A stretch of 44,928 bases of DNA from Sphaerospermopsis aphanizomenoides BCCUSP55 (lineage in GTDB: Bacteria > Cyanobacteriota > Cyanobacteriia > Cyanobacteriales > Nostocaceae), in contig NZ_LUFH02000049.1 of assembly GCF_001586785.1 (NCBI RefSeq), forward strand, positions 1 to 44,928. Reading direction: 5' to 3'. The position numbers and the translations under genes were made by a program. Of this stretch, positions 25,582 through 33,734 are shown one piece after another. The notes beneath the pieces were generated by a model. It was not told the origin of the DNA. It made no database searches and saw nothing but the letters and a program-made list of their open reading frames with translations. Positions within the stretch are counted from its first letter, which is position 1; each line of letters begins with the position of its first letter.

Positions 25582-26298
25582 ATGGTAGAACTTTGGAAAA
25601 AAACATTAAATTGGCAACCTACAAATCAGCAGCAAAATCAATTCCAACAACTTTATCAATTAATTATCGAAGCCAACCGCAATCTTAATTTAACTCGTAT
25701 TACCGAACCAGAAGAATTTTGGGAAAAACATCTTTGGGATTCTTTGAGGGGAACTGCACCAAAACAAGAATTTATCCCTGTTTTGCATGAAGATGCCTCT
25801 GTAATTGATATTGGTACTGGTGCAGGTTTTCCTGGTGTACCAATTTCTATAATTTTTCCTAATACTCAAATAACTTTGTTAGATTCTACTCGTAAAAAAA
25901 TTAATTTTATTGATACAATATTAACCAATCTTTCACTAAATAATGCTAAAACTCTGGTGGGGAGAGTGGAAGAAATTGGTCAGGAAAATCAACATAGACA
26001 AAGCTATGATTTAGCAGTAATTCGCGCCGTAGGTAATGTTTCAGCTTGTGCCGAATATAGCTTACCGTTGGTCAAAAAGGGCGGTTTAGCTGTAATTTAT
26101 CGCGGAAGTTGGACAGAAGAAGAAAACCAAAGTTTAGAAAGTGCAGTTAAGCAATTAGGTGGAAGAGTTGAATTAATTGAAGAATTTACCACTCCTTTAA
26201 CTAATAGCATTCGTCATTGTATTTATTTGCGGAAAGTGGGAAATACACCAGCTAATTTTCCTCGTGCTGTTGGTATTCCTACTCACAAGCCTTTGTAA
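25582..26298 (+). CDS. rsmG: 16S rRNA (guanine527-N7) methyltransferase
   Basis: 238 residues. RsmG methylates G527 in the 530 loop of 16S rRNA using SAM. The N-terminal helix bundle has NRNLNLTRITEPEEFWEKHLWDSL. Motif I is DIGTGAGFPGVP (76-87), then LLDSTRKKINFI and RAVGNVSACAEYSLPLVKKGG, all characteristic. The C-terminus HCIYLRKVGNTP...FPRAVGIPTHKPL is the usual RsmG ending. Length is normal (about 210-240). It lies 91 bases after the ABC gene and is followed by a convergent Uma2 gene. Confidence 0.95.
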   Translation: MVELWKKTLNWQPTNQQQNQFQQLYQLIIEANRNLNLTRITEPEEFWEKHLWDSLRGTAPKQEFIPVLHEDASVIDIGTGAGFPGVPISIIFPNTQITLLDSTRKKINFIDTILTNLSLNNAKTLVGRVEEIGQENQHRQSYDLAVIRAVGNVSACAEYSLPLVKKGGLAVIYRGSWTEEENQSLESAVKQLGGRVELIEEFTTPLTNSIRHCIYLRKVGNTPANFPRAVGIPTHKPL

Positions 26299-26340
26299 TG
26301 TTGTTAATAGTTAATATTGGAATCAGGATTTACAGGCTGC

Positions 26341-26919
26341 TTAATTCACAATACCTGAGCGAAATTCCCGCAGTGCTTGAGCATGATTTTCAATCTTAAT
26401 ACACTGTGTCAATAAAGCTACATTTAAATTGGGTAAAAGTTGGGATTTAGAAACCATTTCATATCCCTGATTTCCTAAACTATAAAACAACAATTCATCA
26501 TTGACCCAAAACCAAACTTCAGGAATCTTCAAGCGTTTGTATGCTTCCAGTTTGTCAATTCCGCCACTGGTGACAACAACTTCAATGACTAAATCAGGAT
26601 GTTCTCTATTGAGTCCCAGTTCATAAGATTCATCAGCTTCACGTTTAACTTTTTCAAATTCGCTTTCAAGAGTCATTGAACCCGTGGGAGTAAAATCTAA
26701 ACCCAGAAATTCTAGATAGATTTCTAATAAAGCAGCAATACGTTTTTTGATAGTTTCGTGTTTTTTACCTGGCACTTTGCGAATCTCCAAGACACCATCT
26801 AAAAAAGACAGCCTTACCCCTGGGCGGTCAATTAGTTGTTCAACAGCTTTAAATTCTCGCCAGGTTAGGTCACTAATTAAAATTGGTTCTGTTTCTCTTT
26901 CAATGAGTGCAACGGTCAT
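26341..26919 (-). CDS. Uma2 family endonuclease-like protein (DUF820), second copy
   Basis: 192 residues. Signatures are LTWREFKAVEQL, VRLSFLDGVLEI, KKHETIKKRIAALLEIYL, EADESYELG, then EHPDLVIEVVVTSGGIDKLEAYKRLKIPEVWFW (core Asp, Glu and Lys of the PD-(D/E)XK-like site, split here over two strands). It belongs to a different Uma2 subgroup from the protein at 21847-22407 and shares little direct identity. The role is unknown. It converges on rsmG with a 42-base gap. Confidence 0.9.
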   Translation of the reverse strand: MTVALIERETEPILISDLTWREFKAVEQLIDRPGVRLSFLDGVLEIRKVPGKKHETIKKRIAALLEIYLEFLGLDFTPTGSMTLESEFEKVKREADESYELGLNREHPDLVIEVVVTSGGIDKLEAYKRLKIPEVWFWVNDELLFYSLGNQGYEMVSKSQLLPNLNVALLTQCIKIENHAQALREFRSGIVN

Positions 26920-27017
26920 GATCTAGACCCCAATTTAGTTATTGAATTAATTATAAATGATCAAATATGTTAATATGTGAATCCCCGACTTATTTAAGAA
27001 ATCGGGGAACTAAGTTC

Positions 27018-27830
27018 TTAAAAGACTCGATGCTGCAAGGATGGCATTTGTCGGCGCACCTGTTCTAATCTGGTGGGTTTGATTTCTGCGATCGCTACTC
27101 CTGGTTTATCTCCCGCATCTGCTAAAATCACACCCCAAGGATCGATAATCATGGCGTGTCCGTGGGTTTGACGACGAGCATAGTTAGTACCAGTTTGGGC
27201 TGGTGCAATTACGTAACAGGTATTTTCTATTGCCCTAGCTTGTAGTAATACTTGCCAGTGGTCTTTACCTGTAAAAGCTGTGAAAGCCGCAGGGACAAAA
27301 ACAACATCTGCTCCCTTGTCTGACAAATGTCGGTACAATTCCGGAAAGCGGACATCATAGCAAATGGAAAGTCCGATATTACCTAATTGTTCCGAGAAAT
27401 GCACTGGCGGTAATTCTTTTCCAGCCATAACGGTGCTAGATTCTTGATAGGTGTTACCATCAGGGACATTCACATCAAATAAATGCACTTTATGGTAGCG
27501 AGCGAGTTCTTCACCGTTCATGTCCACTAATAAAGCAGTATTGTAGACTTTACCTGTACTATCTACAGGCACAGGAAAGCCACCACCAAGGATGGTAATT
27601 TGGTGGCGTTGCGCCATTTTTTTCAGAAATGCTTCTGTTTCTTGAGCAATAATATTCCCTTGAGCGAGTTTATCTTTTTCCTCTCCCATAAAGGAGAAAT
27701 TTTCTGGTAAACCCACCAACTCTGCACCCTGATGCACAGCCAGATCAATTAATTCTTCTGCTTGTGCCAAATTTTCCTGTAGATTAGGCACACTGGTGAT
27801 TTGAATAGCGGCGGCTAAATAAGACTTCAT
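27018..27830 (-). CDS. Carbon-nitrogen hydrolase (Nit1/Nit2-like amidase)
   Basis: 270 residues, one nitrilase-superfamily domain. The catalytic triad is Glu43 (LPENFSF), Lys114 (RYHKVHLFDV) and Cys157 (LSICYDVRFPELYR). This subgroup includes omega-amidase and deaminated-glutathione amidase, which clear unwanted by-products of transaminases. The RFPELYR motif and the GKDHWQVLLQARAIEN segment fit that group, but the exact substrate is not decidable. Start ATG at 27830. The gene stands alone between a Uma2 gene and a long spacer. Confidence 0.92.
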   Translation of the reverse strand: MKSYLAAAIQITSVPNLQENLAQAEELIDLAVHQGAELVGLPENFSFMGEEKDKLAQGNIIAQETEAFLKKMAQRHQITILGGGFPVPVDSTGKVYNTALLVDMNGEELARYHKVHLFDVNVPDGNTYQESSTVMAGKELPPVHFSEQLGNIGLSICYDVRFPELYRHLSDKGADVVFVPAAFTAFTGKDHWQVLLQARAIENTCYVIAPAQTGTNYARRQTHGHAMIIDPWGVILADAGDKPGVAIAEIKPTRLEQVRRQMPSLQHRVF

Positions 27831-28391
27831 GGATTCAACAACAAACAGTGGATGACGAGATAGATTTTCAAATATATCCTTACTTCTAGAGTCATGGGAT
27901 CTAGTGAAAATTGCGTTATAACATAAGTTGCTACTGGTGAGAACGCAAATAGCAAGAGGCAGCAGTAATCAGCAAATTTGACTAATATACAGTTAGTAGT
28001 TTTATTGACAAATGTCCTCAAGCTACTTTGACCAGAGTTACCCGGAATGGGTAAACTGCAATACCACGCCACTTGCTTCAAGCCGGGAAACCCGTCCAAC
28101 GCAGTGGCTTCTCTATCCCTAAGCTAAAAACCGCAGGGACTATTTTTCTAGCTATATTCAAACTAGCTATCCGCATGAATTAGCCTACCACTTTTCTTGA
28201 AAATACTCACCTATCCAAATTAGGGTTTAGGGGGTTAATAAGGGTGTGCGGTAGGCGGTATGGGGTCTAGGGTATCCCGATCAATAAATTGAGGAGTCAC
28301 TGCACAGTCACTGTAAAATCAAACTCTCATCATTTTTTTCTCATTTCATCCATGCAACTGGTATTTACTCATTAAATCTTAAAAAATAGCA
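27831..28391. other. Spacer with structured repeat between amidase and GH57 genes
   Basis: 561 bases. The main visible feature is the nested hairpin at 28068-28108. A minus-strand frame through 27827-28099 has no protein-like character and runs through the hairpin, so it is rejected. Nothing else is recognised in 28110-28391. Confidence 0.5.
28068..28108. repeat. Nested hairpin repeat
   Basis: Outer arms GCCACT (28068-28073) and AGTGGC (28103-28108) enclose an inner hairpin CGGG-AAA-CCCG (28084-28094). The sequence around GGGAAACCCG..CCAACGC resembles a palindromic repeat I recall from many Nostocales genomes. Confidence 0.6.
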
Positions 28392-29879
28392 TTACATTAA
28401 AGCATAACCGCGTTTATATATATCCTGTGCGTAATCAGTCCAAGCACCTTGTCCCCAATATCGAAAACAGCTTGTTTGTAGCAATAAGTTATGTAATAAA
28501 ATTTGGCGGTAATGATTTTGTCTAGTGACAGATTCACCTGATGTATCAGCTAATAATTGATCAAATTTTTCATGAAATGAATTACTTAATTCATACATGG
28601 GAGATAAAACATTTTCGTATCCTTGTACCCAACTAATATGATTTGTCCATGATGCGCCATCAACATGAAAATTATGGTTGGTTTTCTTGATTTCTTGAAT
28701 GGCTTTTTCTACAGCATCTGGTTGAAAATTATCTGTGGAAATTTGCTGCCAAATTTGATGTTGTCCTACTGGTTGACAAAGGGGAAAATCATCAGGTTGG
28801 CAACCAGCGTTTGCTAATAATTCTAAATATTCTGTACCACATACACCAACAATTCCTGTTTTACCTCCACCATGCTGCACCATATCCCACCAGGCTTGTT
28901 TAAACCCACTGGGAAATTCATTCATCATTACACCACCGTTTTCACCATCACCGATTTGACTAACTATAGGTGGTACTAAAAAATCACCTAATTGTTGTTT
29001 AGATAAGGTTTTAGCTTCATAATATGGCTGCATTTGAGCAACTAATTTAGTATCTGAACCTTGGGTTTTAATTAGGGCAATAATACTAGTTGTTTCCCCT
29101 TGGGAATTGCGAGCAATTAAACGATGTGGTAAATGTTTTTTGGTAATAGATTCACCGTTGATTGTTTCTATTGTATGTTCCTGTACTAATAACCAACGAT
29201 ATCCACATTCTTTCAGGGCTTTAATAAATGCAAATAGGGTATCTGGATGATTTGGTAAGTGCATTTCTGGTGGTGAAAATCCTTTGACTCGTGCTAGTGC
29301 TTCCCAACCAAAAATTGCCGCAAAATGATGTTGCCAAGCGATAATATGGAGTTTAATATCTGCTATGGGGGTGGAAGGAATGACAGCATGACTCCACATT
29401 GTTCCCAACCATTCTACATAAGGTTGATAGGTGGAATCACAGGTAATGCGTTTGAGGTTGTCGAGGATGTCACTTCGTCCCATTTGTCGCAGTCCCCATA
29501 AAAGATTACCAGAATAATCCAACATAATACGGGGATTGCAACCTTGATTTACTAGTTCGGGGATGAAGTCTCCCATGCGACTGTAACAATAAGCAAAAGG
29601 TGCAGCGTTGTGGTTGTCTCCTTCCTGTTGATGTTCAAACATATATTGCAAATTGCTGATCAGTGAACCGCTATGTCCCGCTGGTATAGTGGGTTGGTGC
29701 ATATGGAGAGCGATCGCAAATACAGCATTAATATCTGCTAATTTAATATTGGTTGTTGGTAAAAATACAGGTTGATCATGATTGACTACAGAAAGCACTT
29801 CTGTTTCCCACCCAGAAATATTTGGTAAATCATTGATGATTTCGGGCAAAGTTGGCAGATTATGAGGTAATTTAAACAT
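28392..29879 (-). CDS. Glycoside hydrolase family 57-like protein
   Basis: 495 residues with no signal peptide, so cytoplasmic. Near the start is ALHMHQP (His59, His61), the hallmark first motif of GH57 (family signature HxHQP). Further on are EWLGTMWSHAVIPS, MHLPNHPDTLFAF and QIGDGENGGVMMNEFP, likely strands of the (beta/alpha)7 barrel; I cannot fix the nucleophile Glu and acid Asp with certainty. GH57 enzymes include alpha-amylases, 4-alpha-glucanotransferases and branching enzymes. No glycogen genes are adjacent. The protein is shorter than the classical 550-700 residue enzymes. Start ATG at 29879. Confidence 0.85.
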   Translation of the reverse strand: MFKLPHNLPTLPEIINDLPNISGWETEVLSVVNHDQPVFLPTTNIKLADINAVFAIALHMHQPTIPAGHSGSLISNLQYMFEHQQEGDNHNAAPFAYCYSRMGDFIPELVNQGCNPRIMLDYSGNLLWGLRQMGRSDILDNLKRITCDSTYQPYVEWLGTMWSHAVIPSTPIADIKLHIIAWQHHFAAIFGWEALARVKGFSPPEMHLPNHPDTLFAFIKALKECGYRWLLVQEHTIETINGESITKKHLPHRLIARNSQGETTSIIALIKTQGSDTKLVAQMQPYYEAKTLSKQQLGDFLVPPIVSQIGDGENGGVMMNEFPSGFKQAWWDMVQHGGGKTGIVGVCGTEYLELLANAGCQPDDFPLCQPVGQHQIWQQISTDNFQPDAVEKAIQEIKKTNHNFHVDGASWTNHISWVQGYENVLSPMYELSNSFHEKFDQLLADTSGESVTRQNHYRQILLHNLLLQTSCFRYWGQGAWTDYAQDIYKRGYALM

Positions 29880-29934
29880 TTATGTTTGCTCAGAAACGAT
29901 GTACAACAGTTAATTTTGCACCGATATTTTAGTA

Positions 29935-30507
29935 ATGAATACTCCCAGTCACGCTATTTTAAATTTGGTGATTTTTAATCAACAAATCCGTACTCAGTCC
30001 AGTTTAGCGATTTTGATCGGTGCAGTCCTTCCAGATATTCCCATTTTTGTGTTCTACTTCTTGATGAAGTTTGTTTACCGTTTATCAGAAAGGCAAATTT
30101 GGTCTGAGGTTTATTATCAACCTTTTTGGCAAGCTGTTGTCAGTACGTTTCATTCAATTCCTTTAGCTTTGTTGGGTATATTAATTGGTCATATTGCTAA
30201 TTGGCAAGTGATTGAGGTGTGTTTTATCAGTATGGTGTTACATTCTTTGTTAGATTTGCCGGTTCACAATGATGACGCGCATCGGCACTTTTTTCCGTTG
30301 AGTAATTATCGTTTTATCAGTCCTTTTTCTTATTGGGACGTAAATCATTACGGTAGGATTGTTGCTTTGGTAGAAATTCTATTAGTTTTAGCAGCAAGCA
30401 TTTATCTTTTTCTCGGTATTCAAGCTTATTTAGGTGCGGGTTTGTTGATTGCAGTTAATGTGTTTTATTGGTTTGGATATTTTCGGTTTTATTTGAAAAG
30501 GAAGTAA
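29935..30507 (+). CDS. Small polytopic membrane protein (YdjM/DUF457-like, putative metal-dependent hydrolase)
   Basis: 190 residues. The N-terminus TPSHAILNLVIF contains a His typical of YdjM-like membrane hydrolases; a second metal-like site may be LDLPVHNDDAHRHFFPLS, which has HNDDAHRH. Four to five hydrophobic segments follow (for example FHSIPLALLGILIGH and VALVEILLVLAASIYLFLGI). Family assignment is tentative. It diverges from GH57 with a 55-base gap, and a 262-base very AT-rich spacer follows it. Confidence 0.6.
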   Translation: MNTPSHAILNLVIFNQQIRTQSSLAILIGAVLPDIPIFVFYFLMKFVYRLSERQIWSEVYYQPFWQAVVSTFHSIPLALLGILIGHIANWQVIEVCFISMVLHSLLDLPVHNDDAHRHFFPLSNYRFISPFSYWDVNHYGRIVALVEILLVLAASIYLFLGIQAYLGAGLLIAVNVFYWFGYFRFYLKRK

Positions 30508-30769
30508 GTATTTATTATTATTTTTAATTTTAATTTCAGCAAAAATAAGTTAGAAAAAAGCAATAATCTGAAATTGATATCAATGTTAAAGCGTTAGTTA
30601 TTTCCCTTGAACAATATTATTCATATTATTGATTTATATTTATTACTCAATAATTAACAATTATATAGAATTATTAAACATCGATAAAATACCAGACTAT
30701 TAAATCAATAATAAGGTAAGATTTTATTCAAGCATTTTTTCAAACATCTAAATTATTAGAGCATTAATT
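30508..30769. other. AT-rich spacer before the methyltransferase pseudogene
   Basis: 262 bases of strongly AT-rich DNA without repeats or genes. The composition shift at this point supports the idea that the methyltransferase module was acquired. Confidence 0.5.
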
Positions 30770-32356
30770 ATGGTCAATCAGCTATTTTATGGTGATAATT
30801 TAGAAGTGTTGAGAAAACACATCAAAGATGAAACCGTGGATCTTTGTTATATTGATCCGCCATTTAATTCTAAACGCAATTATAATCAAATTTATAATAA
30901 TGTCGGTAAAGAAGATCAAGCACAAGCACAGGCTTTTATAGATACATGGACATGGGATGATCACGCTAATCAAGGTTTAGCAGAAATTCAAGAAAACTAT
31001 TTAGGACATTTCACTTCTCAAAGCATTGATTTGATTTCTGGCTTAACAAAAGTTTTAGGTAAAGGTAGTTTATTAGCTTATTTGGTAAGTATGACTTTGC
31101 GGGTTGCAGAAATTTACAGGGTTCTGAAACCTACAGGTAGTTTTTATTTACATTGTGATCCGACGGCATCGCATTATTTAAAGATATTTATAGATGCTAT
31201 TTTTTGTTCTCAGGGTTGAAATTTTCAAAATGAAATTACTTGGAAAAGAACTACTAACTCAGGAAGTAGTAAATCTATTTCTAAGCGTTTTCCTTCTAAT
31301 GCGGATATCATTTTGTTTTACACTAAATCTGATAATTATTATTTTCAGCATATTAGACAAGAATATTCAGATAAATATAAATCAAGATTTACAAAAAAAG
31401 ATGAAAGAGGATATTATTATTTAGATAATCTTAAAACATATTCTGAAGAAAGATTGCGAAACCTCCAAGCTGAAAACAGAATTGAATATACAAAAAATGG
31501 AACTCCTAGAATCAAGAACTATCTTCATGAAACTCAAGGAGTTATTATGGATAATATTTGGACAGATATACAATCAATTAATTCTCAAGCAAGAGAAAGA
31601 CTTGGTTATCCTACACAAAAACCAGAAGCATTGTTAGAAAGAATTATTCAAGCTAGTAGTAATGAAGGTGATATAATTCTAGATGCTTATTGTGGTTGTG
31701 GGACAACGGTAGCAGTTTCCCAAAGATTAAATCGGCAATGGATAGGGATTGATATTACTTATCAAAGTATTAGTTTAATTCTCAAAAGATTAGAAGATGC
31801 TTTTGGTAAAGGAGTATTAGACAATGTTATGATCAGTGGCATTCCTAAAGATATGAAATCTGCGGAAGCTTTAGCATTGAAAAAAGATGATCGCACTCGC
31901 AAAGAATTTGAAAAATGGGCAGTATTAACTTATGCTAATAATCGTGCTACCATCAATCAAAAAAAAGGTGCAGATAAAGGTATTGATGGAATAGCTTATT
32001 TTACAGGAGATAAAGACGAACCAGAAAAGATTATTTTGCAGGTGAAATCTGGAAATGTTAAATCTGGAGATATTAGAGATTTACAAGGAACAATTACCCT
32101 GGAAGGTGCAGCATTAGGAGTTTTTATTACTTTGAAACCACCGACTAAGGAGATGATTAAAACTGCCAAAGAAGCAGGAATTTATAAAAGCCGTTATATG
32201 AGTCAACCAGTAGATAAAATTCAAATTGTTACTGTACAGGAAATTATCGAACAACAAAAACGTCTAGATATTAGATTAAGTTTGGAAGTCCTAAAATCTG
32301 CGGAAAAACAACGGGAAGTGAAACAAACACAACTAGAACTTTTTGCTGATGAATAA
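30770..32356 (+). pseudogene. DNA methyltransferase fused to an Mrr-like nuclease domain, interrupted by in-frame TGA
   Basis: One reading frame runs from ATG 30770 to the stop at 32356 but contains TGA at 31217-31219 (codon 150). Both halves are in the same frame, so this is a nonsense codon rather than a frameshift. Before it: target-recognition motif IV DPPFNS (Asp29). After it: NEITWKRTTNSGSSK, QKPEALLERIIQ and SAM motif I DAYCGCGTT (from Asp305), an order (IV before I) of beta-class N4/N6 methyltransferases. Residues about 385-470 resemble an Mrr/PD-(D/E)XK domain: GADKGIDG with Asp406, then ILQVKSG with Gln424 and Lys426. If active it would be a combined modification and restriction enzyme. 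It may be a dead gene, a sequencing error, or a recoded stop. Confidence 0.8.
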
Positions 32357-32368
32357 GTACAAAAATAC

Positions 32369-32380
32369 AGGACTTACGCA
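32369..32380 (+). repeat. MITE end sequence AGGACTTACGCA, second copy
   Basis: Exact match to the left end of the element at 7526-7676; here preceded by TAC. No partner end is seen nearby, so it is a fragment or belongs to a composite with the palindrome at 32394. Confidence 0.65.
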
Positions 32381-32393
32381 AAACAGAAGGAAA

Positions 32394-32421
32394 GTAGCGG
32401 TAATTCATGAATTACCGCTAC
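32394..32421. repeat. Perfect 28-base palindrome
   Basis: GTAGCGGTAATTCA (32394-32407) is followed at once by its exact complement TGAATTACCGCTAC (32408-32421). It lies between the stops of two convergent genes and could end transcription, although no T-run follows. No equal palindrome was found elsewhere in the window. Confidence 0.9.
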
Positions 32422-32469
32422 GTAATATTAGTTTAATAGTATTTAGCGATGACTGAATTTTCAATAAAG

Positions 32470-33633
32470 CTATCCCACTAAAGATAAATCTGCTGTCAAT
32501 CTCTGCAAAACTTGTTTCAAAACTATTGCTGTCCAATCAATATCCGCTTCCGTTGTTTGTTTTCCTAAAGTTAACCTCATTCCAGACAAAGCTGCTTTTT
32601 GCGAATAACCCATTGCTAATAAAATCGGACTGGGGCTTAATTTTCCACTATGACAAGCAGCACCTGCACTAATGCCAATTCCTGCTAAATTTAACTGACG
32701 AACTAAGGTTTTACCACTAATTTTTTTGCCATCTGCATATTCTAAATAAAAGCTGAGATGATGAGGTAAACGGTGAATTCTGTCACCTGTGGGAATTAAA
32801 CCGGGAACATCTGCTAAAAGTAAAAATAAGCGATCGCGCAATTGTGTTAATCTCAATCTTTCCGTTTCTAATTCTTGTTTCGCTAATTCCGCAGCAACTC
32901 CAAAACCAGCAATAGCAGGTGTTGCTTGTGTTCCTGAACGCAGTCCTTTTTCTTGTCCACCACCACCTAATAATGGTATTAACTCTACACCTGGACGCAC
33001 ATATAAAGCACCTGCACCCAAGGGTCCATATATTTTATGACTAGATAAACTTAATAAATCAACTGATAAATTCTCTACATCTATAGGTAAACGTCCAGCA
33101 ATTTGTACTGCATCGGTATGGAATAAAGCACCATGTATTTTGGCTATTTTTCCTAATTCTGCTATCGGTTGAACAGTTCCTACTTCACTTTGTCCATAAA
33201 TAATAGATACTAAAACTGTGTTATGTCGCAAAGCTGCTTTTAAATCTTCAGGATTAATTCTACCTTTACCATCTACTTTCAACCTGGTGACATCCCAACC
33301 CCAATTTTCTAACATTCGCACTGGTTCATTAATAGCAGAATGTTCCACACTAGAAATAATAATATGTTGGGGTACAGAATAACATCGCGCCACACCCATA
33401 ATTGCTAAATTATCTGCTTCCGTTCCTCCAGATGTAAAGATCATTGATTCAGGAACAGCATTAATTAAATTTGCAACTTGTATTCTTGCTTGTTCTACCA
33501 CCAATGCGGCACGGTTGCCCCATTCATGTAAACTAGAAGGATTACCCCACTGTTGATTTAACACTGCTTGCATTGCTGCGATCGCTTCTGGACGAGTGGG
33601 AGTAGTAGCACTGTAATCTAAATATATTTGCAT
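32470..33633 (-). CDS. Cysteine desulfurase (NifS/IscS-like)
   Basis: 387 residues from ATG at 33633 (MQIYLDYSATTPT); an in-frame ATG six codons upstream adds an atypical extension and is rejected. PLP enzyme that takes sulfur from cysteine for Fe-S cluster or thio-modification. The Schiff-base Lys200 is in SSHKIYGP, His98 (VEHSA) stacks on PLP, Asp174 and Gln177 bind it, and the catalytic Cys327 is in SAGAACHSGKLSPSP. The Cys loop form fits cyanobacterial NifS-like proteins rather than SufS. No other Fe-S assembly gene lies near. It converges on the methyltransferase and diverges from the PLD gene. Confidence 0.93.
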   Translation of the reverse strand: MQIYLDYSATTPTRPEAIAAMQAVLNQQWGNPSSLHEWGNRAALVVEQARIQVANLINAVPESMIFTSGGTEADNLAIMGVARCYSVPQHIIISSVEHSAINEPVRMLENWGWDVTRLKVDGKGRINPEDLKAALRHNTVLVSIIYGQSEVGTVQPIAELGKIAKIHGALFHTDAVQIAGRLPIDVENLSVDLLSLSSHKIYGPLGAGALYVRPGVELIPLLGGGGQEKGLRSGTQATPAIAGFGVAAELAKQELETERLRLTQLRDRLFLLLADVPGLIPTGDRIHRLPHHLSFYLEYADGKKISGKTLVRQLNLAGIGISAGAACHSGKLSPSPILLAMGYSQKAALSGMRLTLGKQTTEADIDWTAIVLKQVLQRLTADLSLVG

Positions 33634-33734
33634 AATATTTGCATAAAACAATAATTGAGGTCATCTGCAATTCGACATACACCTGATGGGTAATAATAAA
33701 TAATGTCTACCCTGAATCTATTTTACAGATTACC

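Noticed and set aside
27827-28099. 90-codon minus-strand frame upstream of the amidase gene
   Set aside because: Runs through the nested hairpin repeat and has no coding character.
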